NCBI RefSeq assembly: GCF_902859625.1
Contig: NZ_CADIJX010000002.1
Location: forward strand, 682,001-746,000
Source of the DNA: Achromobacter pestifer
GTDB lineage: Bacteria; Pseudomonadota; Gammaproteobacteria; Burkholderiales; Burkholderiaceae_B
DNA: 64,000 nt
Direction: 5' to 3'
Position 1 is the first letter of the stretch. The number at the start of each line of letters is the position of its first letter. Under the pieces are notes generated by a model, which had not been told where the DNA came from, searched no databases, and saw nothing but the letters and a program-made list of their open reading frames with translations. Below are positions 16,613 through 24,546 of this stretch, piece after piece. The position numbers and the translations under genes are program-made.

Positions 16613-17581
16613 TCAATCCATCCGCAGATTGTTCTTGCGGATGACGCCGGCCCACTTGGCGGCGTCTTCGTTCAGGTGCAACGCTGTCTGCGCGGGTGAC
16701 TCAGGCGTGGGGTCCAGGTCGTTGCCCTGTAGCTTCTGCCGGACCTCCGGCTGCGCAAGCGCTTGCGCCACGGCTGCGTTCATGCGCTCGACGATGTCCG
16801 CAGGCGTGCCCTTGGGGGCGAACAGCATTTCCCTGAAGGTGGCGTCGTAGCCAGTGACGCCGGCTTGCGCCATCGTTGGCACATCGGGAGCCTGGATCGA
16901 TCGCGCGCTGCCCGACACCGCCAGCCCGAACAACTTGCCGGCCGCGACGTAGGGCGCAACCACGGGCGAGGCCAGAAAGCCGCACGGCACCTGCCCGGCC
17001 AAGACGTCCTGGGTGGCGGGGGACGGCCCTTTGTAAGGGACGTGCAGAATGCTGAGGCCCGCGTCGGCCAGGTAGAGTTCCATCGCCAGATGGCCGGGCA
17101 CGCCTTGTCCGCCCGATGCATAGCTAAGCGTTCCGGGCGCCTTGCGGGCCTGCGCATTCAGGTCGGCCAGGGTGCGCAAGCCCGAAGCCGGTGTGCACAC
17201 CAGCATCTGGTTGAAGTTCGCCAGTGCCACGACAGGTATCAGGTCTTCTGGCCTGAAGTTGAGCTTGCGATAGAGCGCGGGATTGACGGTGACAACCGTG
17301 TCCGGCGCTTGCAGGAAGGTATAGCCGTCGGCAGGCGAGCGAGAGACCGCCTCGGCGCCGATATTGCCGCCCGCGCCCGGACGGTTCTCCACGATCAATG
17401 CCTGTTTGAGCGTCCGCCCGGCTGCATCAGCCACGATGCGCGCGGCGGTGTCGCCGGGGGAACCCGGCGGAAAGGCGACCACGATGCGGATGGTGCGGTT
17501 GGGCCAATCATCCGATGCCTGGGCGTAGCCGGCCAGGCTGGCGGCCACACAGGCCGCAAGCGCAAGGAACTGCGATTTCAT
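16613..17581 (-). CDS. Bug/TctC-family periplasmic binding protein
   Basis: This 322-residue receptor has a signal peptide (MKSQFLALAACVAASLAGYAQA, cleaved before SDDWPN). The Bug-family core follows: VVAFPPGSPGDTAARI, VENRPGAGGNIGAEAVSRSPADGYT and VPYKGPSPATQDVLAGQV. Such proteins bind carboxylates or amides and may deliver them to tripartite transporters or act as sensors. No TctA or TctB gene is nearby. Its place between the sulfatase and the dioxygenase genes suggests a ligand from the hydroquinone pathway, such as an aromatic acid or sulfate ester. Confidence 0.92.
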   Translation of the reverse strand: MKSQFLALAACVAASLAGYAQASDDWPNRTIRIVVAFPPGSPGDTAARIVADAAGRTLKQALIVENRPGAGGNIGAEAVSRSPADGYTFLQAPDTVVTVNPALYRKLNFRPEDLIPVVALANFNQMLVCTPASGLRTLADLNAQARKAPGTLSYASGGQGVPGHLAMELYLADAGLSILHVPYKGPSPATQDVLAGQVPCGFLASPVVAPYVAAGKLFGLAVSGSARSIQAPDVPTMAQAGVTGYDATFREMLFAPKGTPADIVERMNAAVAQALAQPEVRQKLQGNDLDPTPESPAQTALHLNEDAAKWAGVIRKNNLRMD

Positions 17582-17628
17582 GCTGTCTCCTGATGTTGTT
17601 CAAGGCGTCCTTCGTCGGACGCTCTGTG

Positions 17629-19206
17629 CTACCACCTGCCGATATGGATGCCGGACGCTTCCTCCTTGCGGGTCCAACTGGTCATGGCCGCGTGGCTGAC
17701 CGTGGGGTGGATCTTGCGATTGCGCAGCCAGTCGAACAGCATCATCTGGCAACGCTCCCGAATGGGGGCGTAGGCAGGGTCGATGCCCAGATCCTCGAAT
17801 TCGTCCGGATCGGCGGCCAGGTCGAACAGCTGCGGCCGCAGCCCTTCGTAGTGCACGTACTTCCATTGGTGATCGCGCACCATGACCGTGCGGCATCCCT
17901 CTGCCGGACGCTCCAGCGGTTCACGCACGCAGTCACGGAAGGCATAGTTGTTTTCCGAGAACACGGCATCGCGCCAGTGGGTCGGATCATCGCCGCGCAG
18001 CAAGGGCAGCAGCGAGCGTCCTTCCAGGATGTGGTCCGGGATATCCGCGCCGTAAGCGTCCAGGATGGTCGGAACCAGGTCGATGGCTTCGACCAGGCGG
18101 GATTCCACCGCGCCGCGTCTTACGTCGTCGCCCGGCATGCGGATGATCAGCGGCACTTTGGTCACGCAATCGTGGAACAGCTCTTTCTCGCCCAGATAGT
18201 GGTCGCCCAGGTAGTCGCCATGGTCGCTACAGAAGATGATCATGGTGTCGTCGTAACGGCCCGCGCGGCGCAGGTAGTCAAACAGGACGCCCAATTGATC
18301 GTCCACCTGCTTGACCAAGCCCATGTAGGTGGGGATGACGGTTTCGCGCACCTCATCGCGTGAGAAGTTCTGGCTGACTTCCGTCCGGCGAAAGCCCTCC
18401 AGCACGGGATGGGCATGCAGCAGTTCTCGCGGGCTGCGCTTGACTGCCTGCACATCGTCACGCGAGTACATCGCGTGATATGGCGCCGGTGCCACATAGG
18501 GCCAGTGCGGTTTGATGTAGGACAGGTGCAGCGTCCAGGGCCGGTCGCCGCTTTGTTCCATGAACTCGATCGCGCGCCGGGTCATGTAGGGCGTTTCGGA
18601 ATCTGCTTCCTGGATGCGTGCCGGCAATCCCGCGTGACGCATGTCCCAGCCGGACAGGATGTCTCCGTTTTCGCCCAACGCGGAGTTGGCATGGTCATGC
18701 CAGGGATTGGCGCCGTCGTAGCCGCGTTCGCGCAGGTACTGCGTGTAGCGGTGCGAGGCGTCCGCAAAGCCCGGCGGCCAGATGCCGTCGTCGCGGTCAA
18801 AGGGTTCAAAGCCACCTTGGCGGGCCAGGCTGCCGCTTGCGCTGTCCAGGTCGATGCCCAGGCGGCGCATGCCTGGCAGGTCCGCTTCCACATGCGTCTT
18901 TCCGGCCACCGCGACACGCACGCCCAGCGGGCGCAGGTAGTCTCCCAGTGTCATTTCGCTGACCGGCATGGGCACGAAATTCCACACGGCGCCGTGGCTC
19001 GCGACATAGCGGCCCGTGTAGTAGGACATGCGGGACGGCCCGCAGACCGGACCTTGCACGAAGGCATTGTCAAAGCGCATGCCCTCGGCGGCCAGGCGAT
19101 CGATGTTGGGCGTGTGCAAGCGGGGGTGACCATAGCAGGACAGGTAGTCCCAGCGGAGTTGGTCGCACATGATCCACAGCACGTTTTTTACGGCTTTTCC
19201 TCGCAT
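17629..19206 (-). CDS. Sulfatase-family hydrolase (arylsulfatase or phosphonate monoester hydrolase type)
   Basis: This 525-residue alkaline-phosphatase-superfamily enzyme starts with NVLWIMCDQLRWDYLSCYGH, whose aspartate binds metal. It carries the formylglycine signature VCGPSRMSYYTGRY (C-x-P-S-R), so the Cys is a likely target of a maturation enzyme encoded elsewhere. A second metal cluster is FCSDHGDYLGDH. There is no signal peptide, so it should act in the cytoplasm. The ATG at 19206 is supported by GAGG five bases upstream. It heads the hydroquinone operon and could free a quinol from an aryl sulfate or phosphonate ester. That substrate is inferred from context. Confidence 0.9.
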   Translation of the reverse strand: MRGKAVKNVLWIMCDQLRWDYLSCYGHPRLHTPNIDRLAAEGMRFDNAFVQGPVCGPSRMSYYTGRYVASHGAVWNFVPMPVSEMTLGDYLRPLGVRVAVAGKTHVEADLPGMRRLGIDLDSASGSLARQGGFEPFDRDDGIWPPGFADASHRYTQYLRERGYDGANPWHDHANSALGENGDILSGWDMRHAGLPARIQEADSETPYMTRRAIEFMEQSGDRPWTLHLSYIKPHWPYVAPAPYHAMYSRDDVQAVKRSPRELLHAHPVLEGFRRTEVSQNFSRDEVRETVIPTYMGLVKQVDDQLGVLFDYLRRAGRYDDTMIIFCSDHGDYLGDHYLGEKELFHDCVTKVPLIIRMPGDDVRRGAVESRLVEAIDLVPTILDAYGADIPDHILEGRSLLPLLRGDDPTHWRDAVFSENNYAFRDCVREPLERPAEGCRTVMVRDHQWKYVHYEGLRPQLFDLAADPDEFEDLGIDPAYAPIRERCQMMLFDWLRNRKIHPTVSHAAMTSWTRKEEASGIHIGRW

Positions 19207-19299
19207 CCCAGCCTCGTGTCCTTTTCTGACCGCCCGATTGGCGACCGTTCGATGCAACGATATTTCGCGGTGCTGGGCATCTCAAGCAGGATTTGCTAG

Positions 19300-19318
19300 A
19301 GTTTCACCAGGTGAAACT
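19300..19318. promoter_or_regulatory. 9-1-9 perfect inverted repeat, candidate IclR-family operator
   Basis: AGTTTCACC, one base, then GGTGAAACT lies in the 140-bp gap between the divergent hydroquinone operon and the IclR regulator gene. It sits 28 bp before the regulator ATG and about 93 bp from the sulfatase start. The symmetry and position fit a site for autoregulation and operon control; binding is not shown. Confidence 0.65.
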
Positions 19319-19346
19319 AGCTGGATGTTGCCAAGGAACCGAGAAC

Positions 19347-20165
19347 ATGAGCAGGTGGGAGCCGAAAGTGAAAACGATCGATGCGCTTGAGCGCGGCTTG
19401 ATCGTGCTTGACGAAGTGCGCGCCACGCAGGGCGCGAGCCTTCAGGCGCTGCATGTCAGCACGGGCTACGCCAAGGCCACGCTGCTGCGTATCCTGGCCA
19501 CGTTGCAATTGCGCGGCCTCATCTGGCGACGCATCGCTGATGATTTTTTCTGCCCCGCCAGTTCGCTCAATGCGCGCGGCCGCCAAGCGCGGGTGTTGGA
19601 TATGCTGGGGCAGTGCGCAGCGCCCGAACTGGACCGCCTACAGGCCGAGGTCTTGTGGCCGTCCGATCTTGCCGTGCGCAGCGGCAGCGCGATGACGGTG
19701 CGCGAAACCAATCGCAGCCAATCCTATTTCACGATCCGTCGGGACAACATCGGCTTTCGGATCAACATGCTCCGGTCTGCCGTGGGGCGGGCCTACCTGG
19801 CTTTCTGTGCCGACCGCGAACGGGAATCGATTTTGGCGGCGTTGCGCAAGAGCTCGCGGGAAGGCGATGCGTTGGCGCATGACGGCGCGGCCATCGAGGC
19901 CATGCTGGCCCGTACCCGGCATCAGGGTTACGGCCTGCGCGACCAGCGCTTCGGGGGGGATTACGACAAGCCGCGCAAAGATCAGAACGACAGGCTGGAG
20001 GCCATGGCCGTGCCCATCATGGCGGCCTCCGGGCGGATCTACGGTTGCGTGAACGTGGTGTGGATTCAAGGAGTGCGCACGACCGACCAGATGCTGGAGC
20101 AGTGCCTGGAGCCACTCTGCCGCACGGCCAGGACGATTTCCGTCAACATGCAGCGGCACGCCTGA
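19347..20165 (+). CDS. IclR family transcriptional regulator
   Basis: This 272-residue regulator has an N-terminal winged helix (about residues 8-65) with ASLQALHVSTGYAKATLLRILATLQLRGLI, followed by an IclR effector domain resembling the MhpR/HcaR-type activators of aromatic pathways. ATG 19347 is preferred: AAGGA lies upstream, and the alternative start at 19293 would place the coding sequence across the palindromic operator. Divergent orientation to the sulfatase-hydroquinone operon makes it the probable pathway regulator, with an aromatic effector. Activator versus repressor cannot be told from sequence. Confidence 0.92.
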   Translation: MSRWEPKVKTIDALERGLIVLDEVRATQGASLQALHVSTGYAKATLLRILATLQLRGLIWRRIADDFFCPASSLNARGRQARVLDMLGQCAAPELDRLQAEVLWPSDLAVRSGSAMTVRETNRSQSYFTIRRDNIGFRINMLRSAVGRAYLAFCADRERESILAALRKSSREGDALAHDGAAIEAMLARTRHQGYGLRDQRFGGDYDKPRKDQNDRLEAMAVPIMAASGRIYGCVNVVWIQGVRTTDQMLEQCLEPLCRTARTISVNMQRHA

Positions 20166-20175
20166 CGGGGCCGTG

Positions 20176-20907
20176 CTAACGCTTGGTCGCCTCGGCCAGC
20201 GCCTGTTTGACGATGGCGTTCGCCGTCCACCGCACAACGTCCGTGATCTCGGGCAGGTCGAGATTCCAGATGTCTTTCAACACCAGGAACACTTCAGTGC
20301 CATACACCAGCGACAAGGCCTGCGCCACGCGGTCCTGCTGCGCCGGGGTCAGGTCGGCCGCCAGCGGAGCGATGGCGCGCTTCAGGATGTCGACCCGGTG
20401 CCCGCGCACCAGCCGGGGCTCGGCGGTGGTCCTGCCCGCGCTGGCTTCCGCGTGCTGCTGCAACGACACCATGATGGCGGCGCGTAGCGGGGCTTCGTGG
20501 GATTCCAGGCGCGGATAGGCAAAGCGCAGCAGTTCGTCGACGCGCGTGGCGGCGTCGGGGGCGGCGGAATTCCAGGCCAGGATCGGGCCCAGGCTTTCGT
20601 CCACCACGGCGGCGATCAGCGCGCTTTGGCTGGGGAAGTAGCGGTAGGCCGTCGCGCGTGAAACCTGGGCGTGTTCGGCCAGCTCGGCAACCGACGGCGT
20701 GATGCCTTGCGCCATCAGCTGTTGCGCCGCATCCAGCAGCGTCTTGCGCATGCGCGCGCGTGGCCCATGCGGCGGTTCTCCGCTGGCTGCGGCCTGTCGG
20801 CTGGCGGGCGCGATCAGGCGTGCCGTGCCGCCCGGCTGGGCAGCGGATGGGGCAGGAACGGAGGTTTGACGTGAGACAGGTGTCTCAGTATGATTCTTTC
20901 GTCTCAT
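20176..20907 (-). CDS. TetR family transcriptional regulator
   Basis: This 243-residue reading contains a TetR helix-turn-helix (TLLDAAQQLMAQGITPSVAELAEHAQVSRATAYRYFPSQSALIAAV) and a C-terminal ligand domain. From the first ATG there is an unusual extension of about 52 residues rich in Pro, Ala, Ser and Arg. The in-frame ATG at 20751 gives 191 residues, the normal TetR size, so the true start is uncertain. A TGAGACA-N2-TGTCTCA repeat falls in the extension. The gene is divergent from the Tm-1-like pair and probably controls it. Confidence 0.88.
   Translation of the reverse strand: MRRKNHTETPVSRQTSVPAPSAAQPGGTARLIAPASRQAAASGEPPHGPRARMRKTLLDAAQQLMAQGITPSVAELAEHAQVSRATAYRYFPSQSALIAAVVDESLGPILAWNSAAPDAATRVDELLRFAYPRLESHEAPLRAAIMVSLQQHAEASAGRTTAEPRLVRGHRVDILKRAIAPLAADLTPAQQDRVAQALSLVYGTEVFLVLKDIWNLDLPEITDVVRWTANAIVKQALAEATKR
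20872..20887. promoter_or_regulatory. 7-2-7 inverted repeat TGAGACA/TGTCTCA, candidate TetR operator
   Basis: TGAGACA, two bases (GG), then TGTCTCA. A further GTCTCAT half site occurs at 20901-20907. The repeat lies about 93 bp before the Tm-1-like gene start and overlaps the first codons of the longest TetR reading. This is the usual location for a TetR autoregulatory site if the regulator starts further downstream. Confidence 0.55.
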
Positions 20908-20979
20908 TTCTAGATTCTACAGGCCTTGCGGCCTCACATATCGAGGCGCGCACCGAGTGTAGCCGCCCGCGGAGGAGCC

Positions 20980-22191
20980 ATGACGCATTCCAACCGGCGC
21001 ATCGTTGTCGCCGCCACCTACGACACCAAGGGCCACGAAGCCGAATACGTGGTGAATTTGTTGAAGCGCGAGGGCCTGGACGTGGTGTCGGTGGACGTAT
21101 CCACGTCCGGCGCCGCCAGCGCCGCGCAGGTGCAGGCGCAGGAAGTGGCACGCAGTCATCCGGGCGGCCCGCAAGCCGTATTCACCGGCGACCGTGGCAC
21201 CGCCATCGCGGCCATGGCGCTGGCCTTTGAACGCTACGCCGCTGGCAATGACGCCATTGGCGCCTTGCTGGGCCTGGGTGGCTCCGGCGGCACCGCGTTG
21301 ATCACGCCGGCCATGCGGGCGCTGCCCATCGGCACGCCCAAGTTGATGGTGTCGACCATGGCGTCGGGCAATGTCGCGCCTTATGTTGGCCCGTCGGATA
21401 TCGCCATGATGTATTCGGTGACCGACGTCGCCGGGCTGAACCGCATTTCCCGCCGCGTGCTGGCCAATGCCGCCGGCGCGATTGGCGGCGCGTTCCGGCA
21501 GGCGGGCGTCGCCATCGAGGACGATGGCCGGCCCGCTGTCGGCATCACGATGTTCGGCGTCACCACCGCCTGCGTGCAGCAGGTGACGCCTTTGCTGGAA
21601 TCCCGTTACGACTGCCTGGTGTTCCATGCCACGGGCACGGGCGGGCAGTCGATGGAAAAGCTGCTGGACAGCCATTTGCTGGGCGGCGTGCTGGACCTGA
21701 CCACCACGGAAGTCTGCGATTTCCTGTTCGGCGGCGTACTGGCCTGCACGGAAGACCGTTTTGGCGCCGTGGCCCGCACCCGCGCGCCCTACGTGGGTTC
21801 CTGCGGTGCGCTCGACATGGTGAATTTTGGCGGGATGGATACCGTTCCTGATCGCTATCAAGGCCGCACCTTCTATCCGCACAATCCGCAGGTCACGCTG
21901 ATGCGCACGACGGTCGCCGAAAACACCCGTCAAGGCGAGTGGATCGCCGCGAAGCTGAACCAGTGCGAAGGACCGGTGCGCTTTCTGATTCCGGAGGGCG
22001 GCGTGTCCGCCCTGGACGCGCCGGGCCAGGCGTTCTGGGACTCCGAGGCCGATGCTGCCCTGTTCGCGGCGCTGGAGGCCAATCTTGTGCAGACGCCGCA
22101 GCGCCGACTGGTGCGCGTGCCTTGCCATATCAACGACCCGTTGTTCGCGAAGACAGCGGTCGATCATTTTCTTGAAATTGCTACCCATTGA
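20980..22191 (+). CDS. Tm-1-like ATP-binding domain protein (UPF0261)
   Basis: This 403-residue protein of the UPF0261 family is homologous to the N-terminal half of tomato Tm-1. It opens with [23 protein letters not shown] and contains the glycine-rich stretch [42 protein letters not shown], typical of the family's nucleotide-binding region. The ATG at 20980 has a perfect GGAGGAG ribosome site. Eleven bases separate it from the TIM-barrel gene, which corresponds to the C-terminal half of Tm-1. The bacterial function is not established. No signal peptide or membrane segment is visible. Confidence 0.93.
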   Translation: MTHSNRRIVVAATYDTKGHEAEYVVNLLKREGLDVVSVDVSTSGAASAAQVQAQEVARSHPGGPQAVFTGDRGTAIAAMALAFERYAAGNDAIGALLGLGGSGGTALITPAMRALPIGTPKLMVSTMASGNVAPYVGPSDIAMMYSVTDVAGLNRISRRVLANAAGAIGGAFRQAGVAIEDDGRPAVGITMFGVTTACVQQVTPLLESRYDCLVFHATGTGGQSMEKLLDSHLLGGVLDLTTTEVCDFLFGGVLACTEDRFGAVARTRAPYVGSCGALDMVNFGGMDTVPDRYQGRTFYPHNPQVTLMRTTVAENTRQGEWIAAKLNQCEGPVRFLIPEGGVSALDAPGQAFWDSEADAALFAALEANLVQTPQRRLVRVPCHINDPLFAKTAVDHFLEIATH

Positions 22192-22202
22192 GGATTGCCG
22201 TC

Positions 22203-23033
22203 ATGCCGCGTTTCGACCGTAACGAGCTATTGGACAAGTTTCGCGCCATGGTGCGCGCACGCACGCCCATCGTGGGCGGTGGCGCGGGCACGGGGTTGTC
22301 GGCCAAGTGCGAGGAAGCGGGCGGCATCGACCTGATCGTGATCTATAACTCCGGCCGTTACCGCATGGCAGGCCGGGGCTCGCTGGCCGGGCTGCTGGCC
22401 TACGGCAACGCGAACGAGATCGTCGTGGACATGGGCCGCGAAGTGTTGCCCGTGGTGAAGAAGACGCCGGTCCTGGCCGGCGTGAACGGCACCGATCCGT
22501 TCTGCGATTTTGATGTGTTCCTGGACGATCTGAAGCGCCAGGGCTTTTCCGGTGTGCAGAACTTTCCCACCGTGGGGCTCATCGACGGCACCTTTCGCGC
22601 CAACCTGGAAGAGACCGGCATGGGCTATGCGCTGGAAGTCGACATGATCCGCCTGGCGCACAAGAAGGGCATGCTGACCACGCCCTATGTGTTCAATGAA
22701 GACGATGCCGTGGCGATGGCCAAGGCGGGTGCCGACATCATCGTTGCGCACATGGGCCTGACGACAGGCGGCTCCATTGGCGCCGAGACCTCGCAGACGC
22801 TGGATGGCTGCGTTGCCGCCATCGACCGCATCGCCCAAGCCGCGCTGGCGGTGCGTCCGGATATCATCGTCCTGTGTCACGGCGGCCCCATCGCCACGCC
22901 CGAGGACGCCGCGCACGTACTGCGCGCCTGCAAGCATTGCCACGGTTTCTATGGCGCCAGCTCGATGGAGCGCCTGCCCACCGAACAAGCGCTGACCGCA
23001 GCCACGCGCGAGTTCAAAAACCTGACCTTCTGA
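22203..23033 (+). CDS. Phosphoenolpyruvate-hydrolase-family TIM-barrel protein (Tm-1 C-terminal half)
   Basis: This 276-residue TIM-barrel protein is of the type annotated as PEP hydrolase family or TIM-barrel signal transduction protein. Characteristic pieces are [71 protein letters not shown] and [13 protein letters not shown]. The ATG at 22203 follows TGAGGA by eight bases; the upstream TTG-type starts are weaker. It is co-transcribed with the UPF0261 gene. The substrate is unknown; an isomerase or hydrolase acting on a small phosphorylated or keto compound would fit the fold. Confidence 0.9.
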   Translation: MPRFDRNELLDKFRAMVRARTPIVGGGAGTGLSAKCEEAGGIDLIVIYNSGRYRMAGRGSLAGLLAYGNANEIVVDMGREVLPVVKKTPVLAGVNGTDPFCDFDVFLDDLKRQGFSGVQNFPTVGLIDGTFRANLEETGMGYALEVDMIRLAHKKGMLTTPYVFNEDDAVAMAKAGADIIVAHMGLTTGGSIGAETSQTLDGCVAAIDRIAQAALAVRPDIIVLCHGGPIATPEDAAHVLRACKHCHGFYGASSMERLPTEQALTAATREFKNLTF

Positions 23034-23042
23034 GAGCGTCCC

Positions 23043-23489
23043 ATGCCGCATACCGTACACATCAGTGCCGTCGTCCATGCCCCGCTGGAAAAAGTCTGGC
23101 CATTGTTTCGTGATTTTGACGGATTGGGCGGCTGGCATCCGGGCGTGGCGCAAAGCCGCCTGGAAGCCGGCGGCCGCCACGATGCGGTGGGCAGTGTGCG
23201 GCATCTGACCCTGAAGCCTTCGGGGTTCGTGCGCGAGCAGTTGCTGATGCTGGATGATCCTGGCACCGCGCTGCGCTACTCCATCATCGAGACGGATCTG
23301 CCAATGCGTGACTACGTGGCGGGGGTGTCTCTGCGCCCAATCACGGAAAGCGGCCACACCCTGGTTGAGTGGTGGGCTGATTTCCGCGTGGAAGGCGCAC
23401 CCTTGAGCGATGTGGCACAGGCCGTGGGGCAAGGGGTGTTCGCCGCAGGCCTGGCGGCATTGGATGAGGCGTTGCGCGGGGCGGCTTAG
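23043..23489 (+). CDS. SRPBCC family protein (polyketide cyclase 2-like)
   Basis: This 148-residue START/Bet v1-like fold begins VHISAVVHAPLEKVWPLFRDFDGLGGWHPGV, the standard opening of SRPBCC proteins, and ends in a long C-terminal helix. The fold forms a hydrophobic pocket for lipids, aromatics or polyketides. The gene starts nine bases after the TIM-barrel stop and ends in a four-base convergent overlap with the LysR gene. It therefore belongs to the Tm-1-like operon. The role is unknown. Confidence 0.85.
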   Translation: MPHTVHISAVVHAPLEKVWPLFRDFDGLGGWHPGVAQSRLEAGGRHDAVGSVRHLTLKPSGFVREQLLMLDDPGTALRYSIIETDLPMRDYVAGVSLRPITESGHTLVEWWADFRVEGAPLSDVAQAVGQGVFAAGLAALDEALRGAA

Positions 23490-24457
23490 GCGGCCAACGT
23501 CTTCCTGGCGGCGGGAATGCGCTTGCATCCGGCCGGCAGCGCCGCATCGCGCAAGTAGTCATGAATGGCCCGGATCAGCGCCTGGGCGGCCGGGCTTAGC
23601 GGGTATTCCTTGTGCCGGATGATGCAGACGGTGCGTATCACCGTGGGCCGGGCCAGCAGCGCATAGGCCAGCCCGGGTTCCAGCACGCGCTCGGCGGCCA
23701 GCGCGGGCAACACTGCCACGCCCAGGCCGGCTTTCACCAGGGCCGCCTGTGACGTGGTGCTTGATGCTTCGTAGAAGGGGGCGCCGGCCTCGATCGGCAA
23801 GTCCGCACGCGCGCGCAGCAGCGCCATGATCCCGGTTTCGTCCACCACGCCCACCAGCTTGCGCTGCGCCAGGTCCGCCCAGCGCATCGTGCCATCGCGA
23901 CCGGGCTTCAGGCTGTCATCGTCTGCGCGGTACAGCACGCCGAAACGGTCTTCCAGCACCGGGTCAAAGCGTAGTCCGGGCGCGTCAGCCCAACGGCTGG
24001 TCAAGCCGAAGTCGACTTCGCGCGCGGCGACCTTGCGCTGGATGCGGCCGGAATTGTCGTCGCTCAGGTACAGACGCACGGCCGGGTATTGCGCCGAGAA
24101 GCCGGTGGCCGCCGGCGCGATGATCTCGGTGATGGCCGATGGCGCCGCCGCCACGCCCACCCGTCCGCGTTCCAGCGCGCCATAGCGCACCACGTCTTCG
24201 ATCACGCCATCGAAATCCGCCAGCAGCCGCATCACGCGGGGCAGGAATTCCTCGCCAGCAGCGGTCAGCAACACGCGCCGGCTGGTGCGTGCGAACAGCT
24301 GGGTGGCCAGTGCGTCTTCAAGTTGCCGCACCAGGCTGGTCACCGACGATTGCGTCTGAAACAGGCGCTTGGCCGCATGGGTGAAGCTGGATTCCTGCGC
24401 CACCGCCACAAAGGCGGTCAGGTGCTTCAAGGTGACGTGCTTGGGCAGGCGATTCAT
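23486..24457 (-). CDS. LysR family transcriptional regulator
   Basis: This 323-residue regulator has a canonical winged helix (residues 8-67: LKHLTAFVAVAQESSFTHAAKRLFQTQSSVTSLVRQLEDALATQLFARTSRRVLLT) and a periplasmic-binding-protein-like effector domain from about residue 95. It is divergent from the N-acyl-D-amino-acid deacylase gene, so that gene and the following Bug gene are its likely targets. The effector cannot be inferred. Confidence 0.94.
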   Translation of the reverse strand: MNRLPKHVTLKHLTAFVAVAQESSFTHAAKRLFQTQSSVTSLVRQLEDALATQLFARTSRRVLLTAAGEEFLPRVMRLLADFDGVIEDVVRYGALERGRVGVAAAPSAITEIIAPAATGFSAQYPAVRLYLSDDNSGRIQRKVAAREVDFGLTSRWADAPGLRFDPVLEDRFGVLYRADDDSLKPGRDGTMRWADLAQRKLVGVVDETGIMALLRARADLPIEAGAPFYEASSTTSQAALVKAGLGVAVLPALAAERVLEPGLAYALLARPTVIRTVCIIRHKEYPLSPAAQALIRAIHDYLRDAALPAGCKRIPAARKTLAA

Positions 24458-24475
24458 TTCAAATCACGATGGATG

Positions 24476-24506
24476 GATCAATAAAAACAATTTTTCCAGA
24501 TTGATC
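24476..24506. promoter_or_regulatory. GATCAAT-N17-ATTGATC inverted repeat, candidate LysR operator
   Basis: Perfect seven-base arms separated by 17 AT-rich bases lie in the 89-bp divergent gap, 18 bp from the LysR start and 40 bp from the deacylase start. LysR sites are usually T-N11-A centred inverted repeats with activation half sites nearby. This arrangement fits autoregulation plus control of the deacylase gene, though the spacing is longer than the classical motif. Confidence 0.45.
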
Positions 24507-24546
24507 GCGGCGACGATACTAGGGCCTTCCACCAGGCAGGACAATC

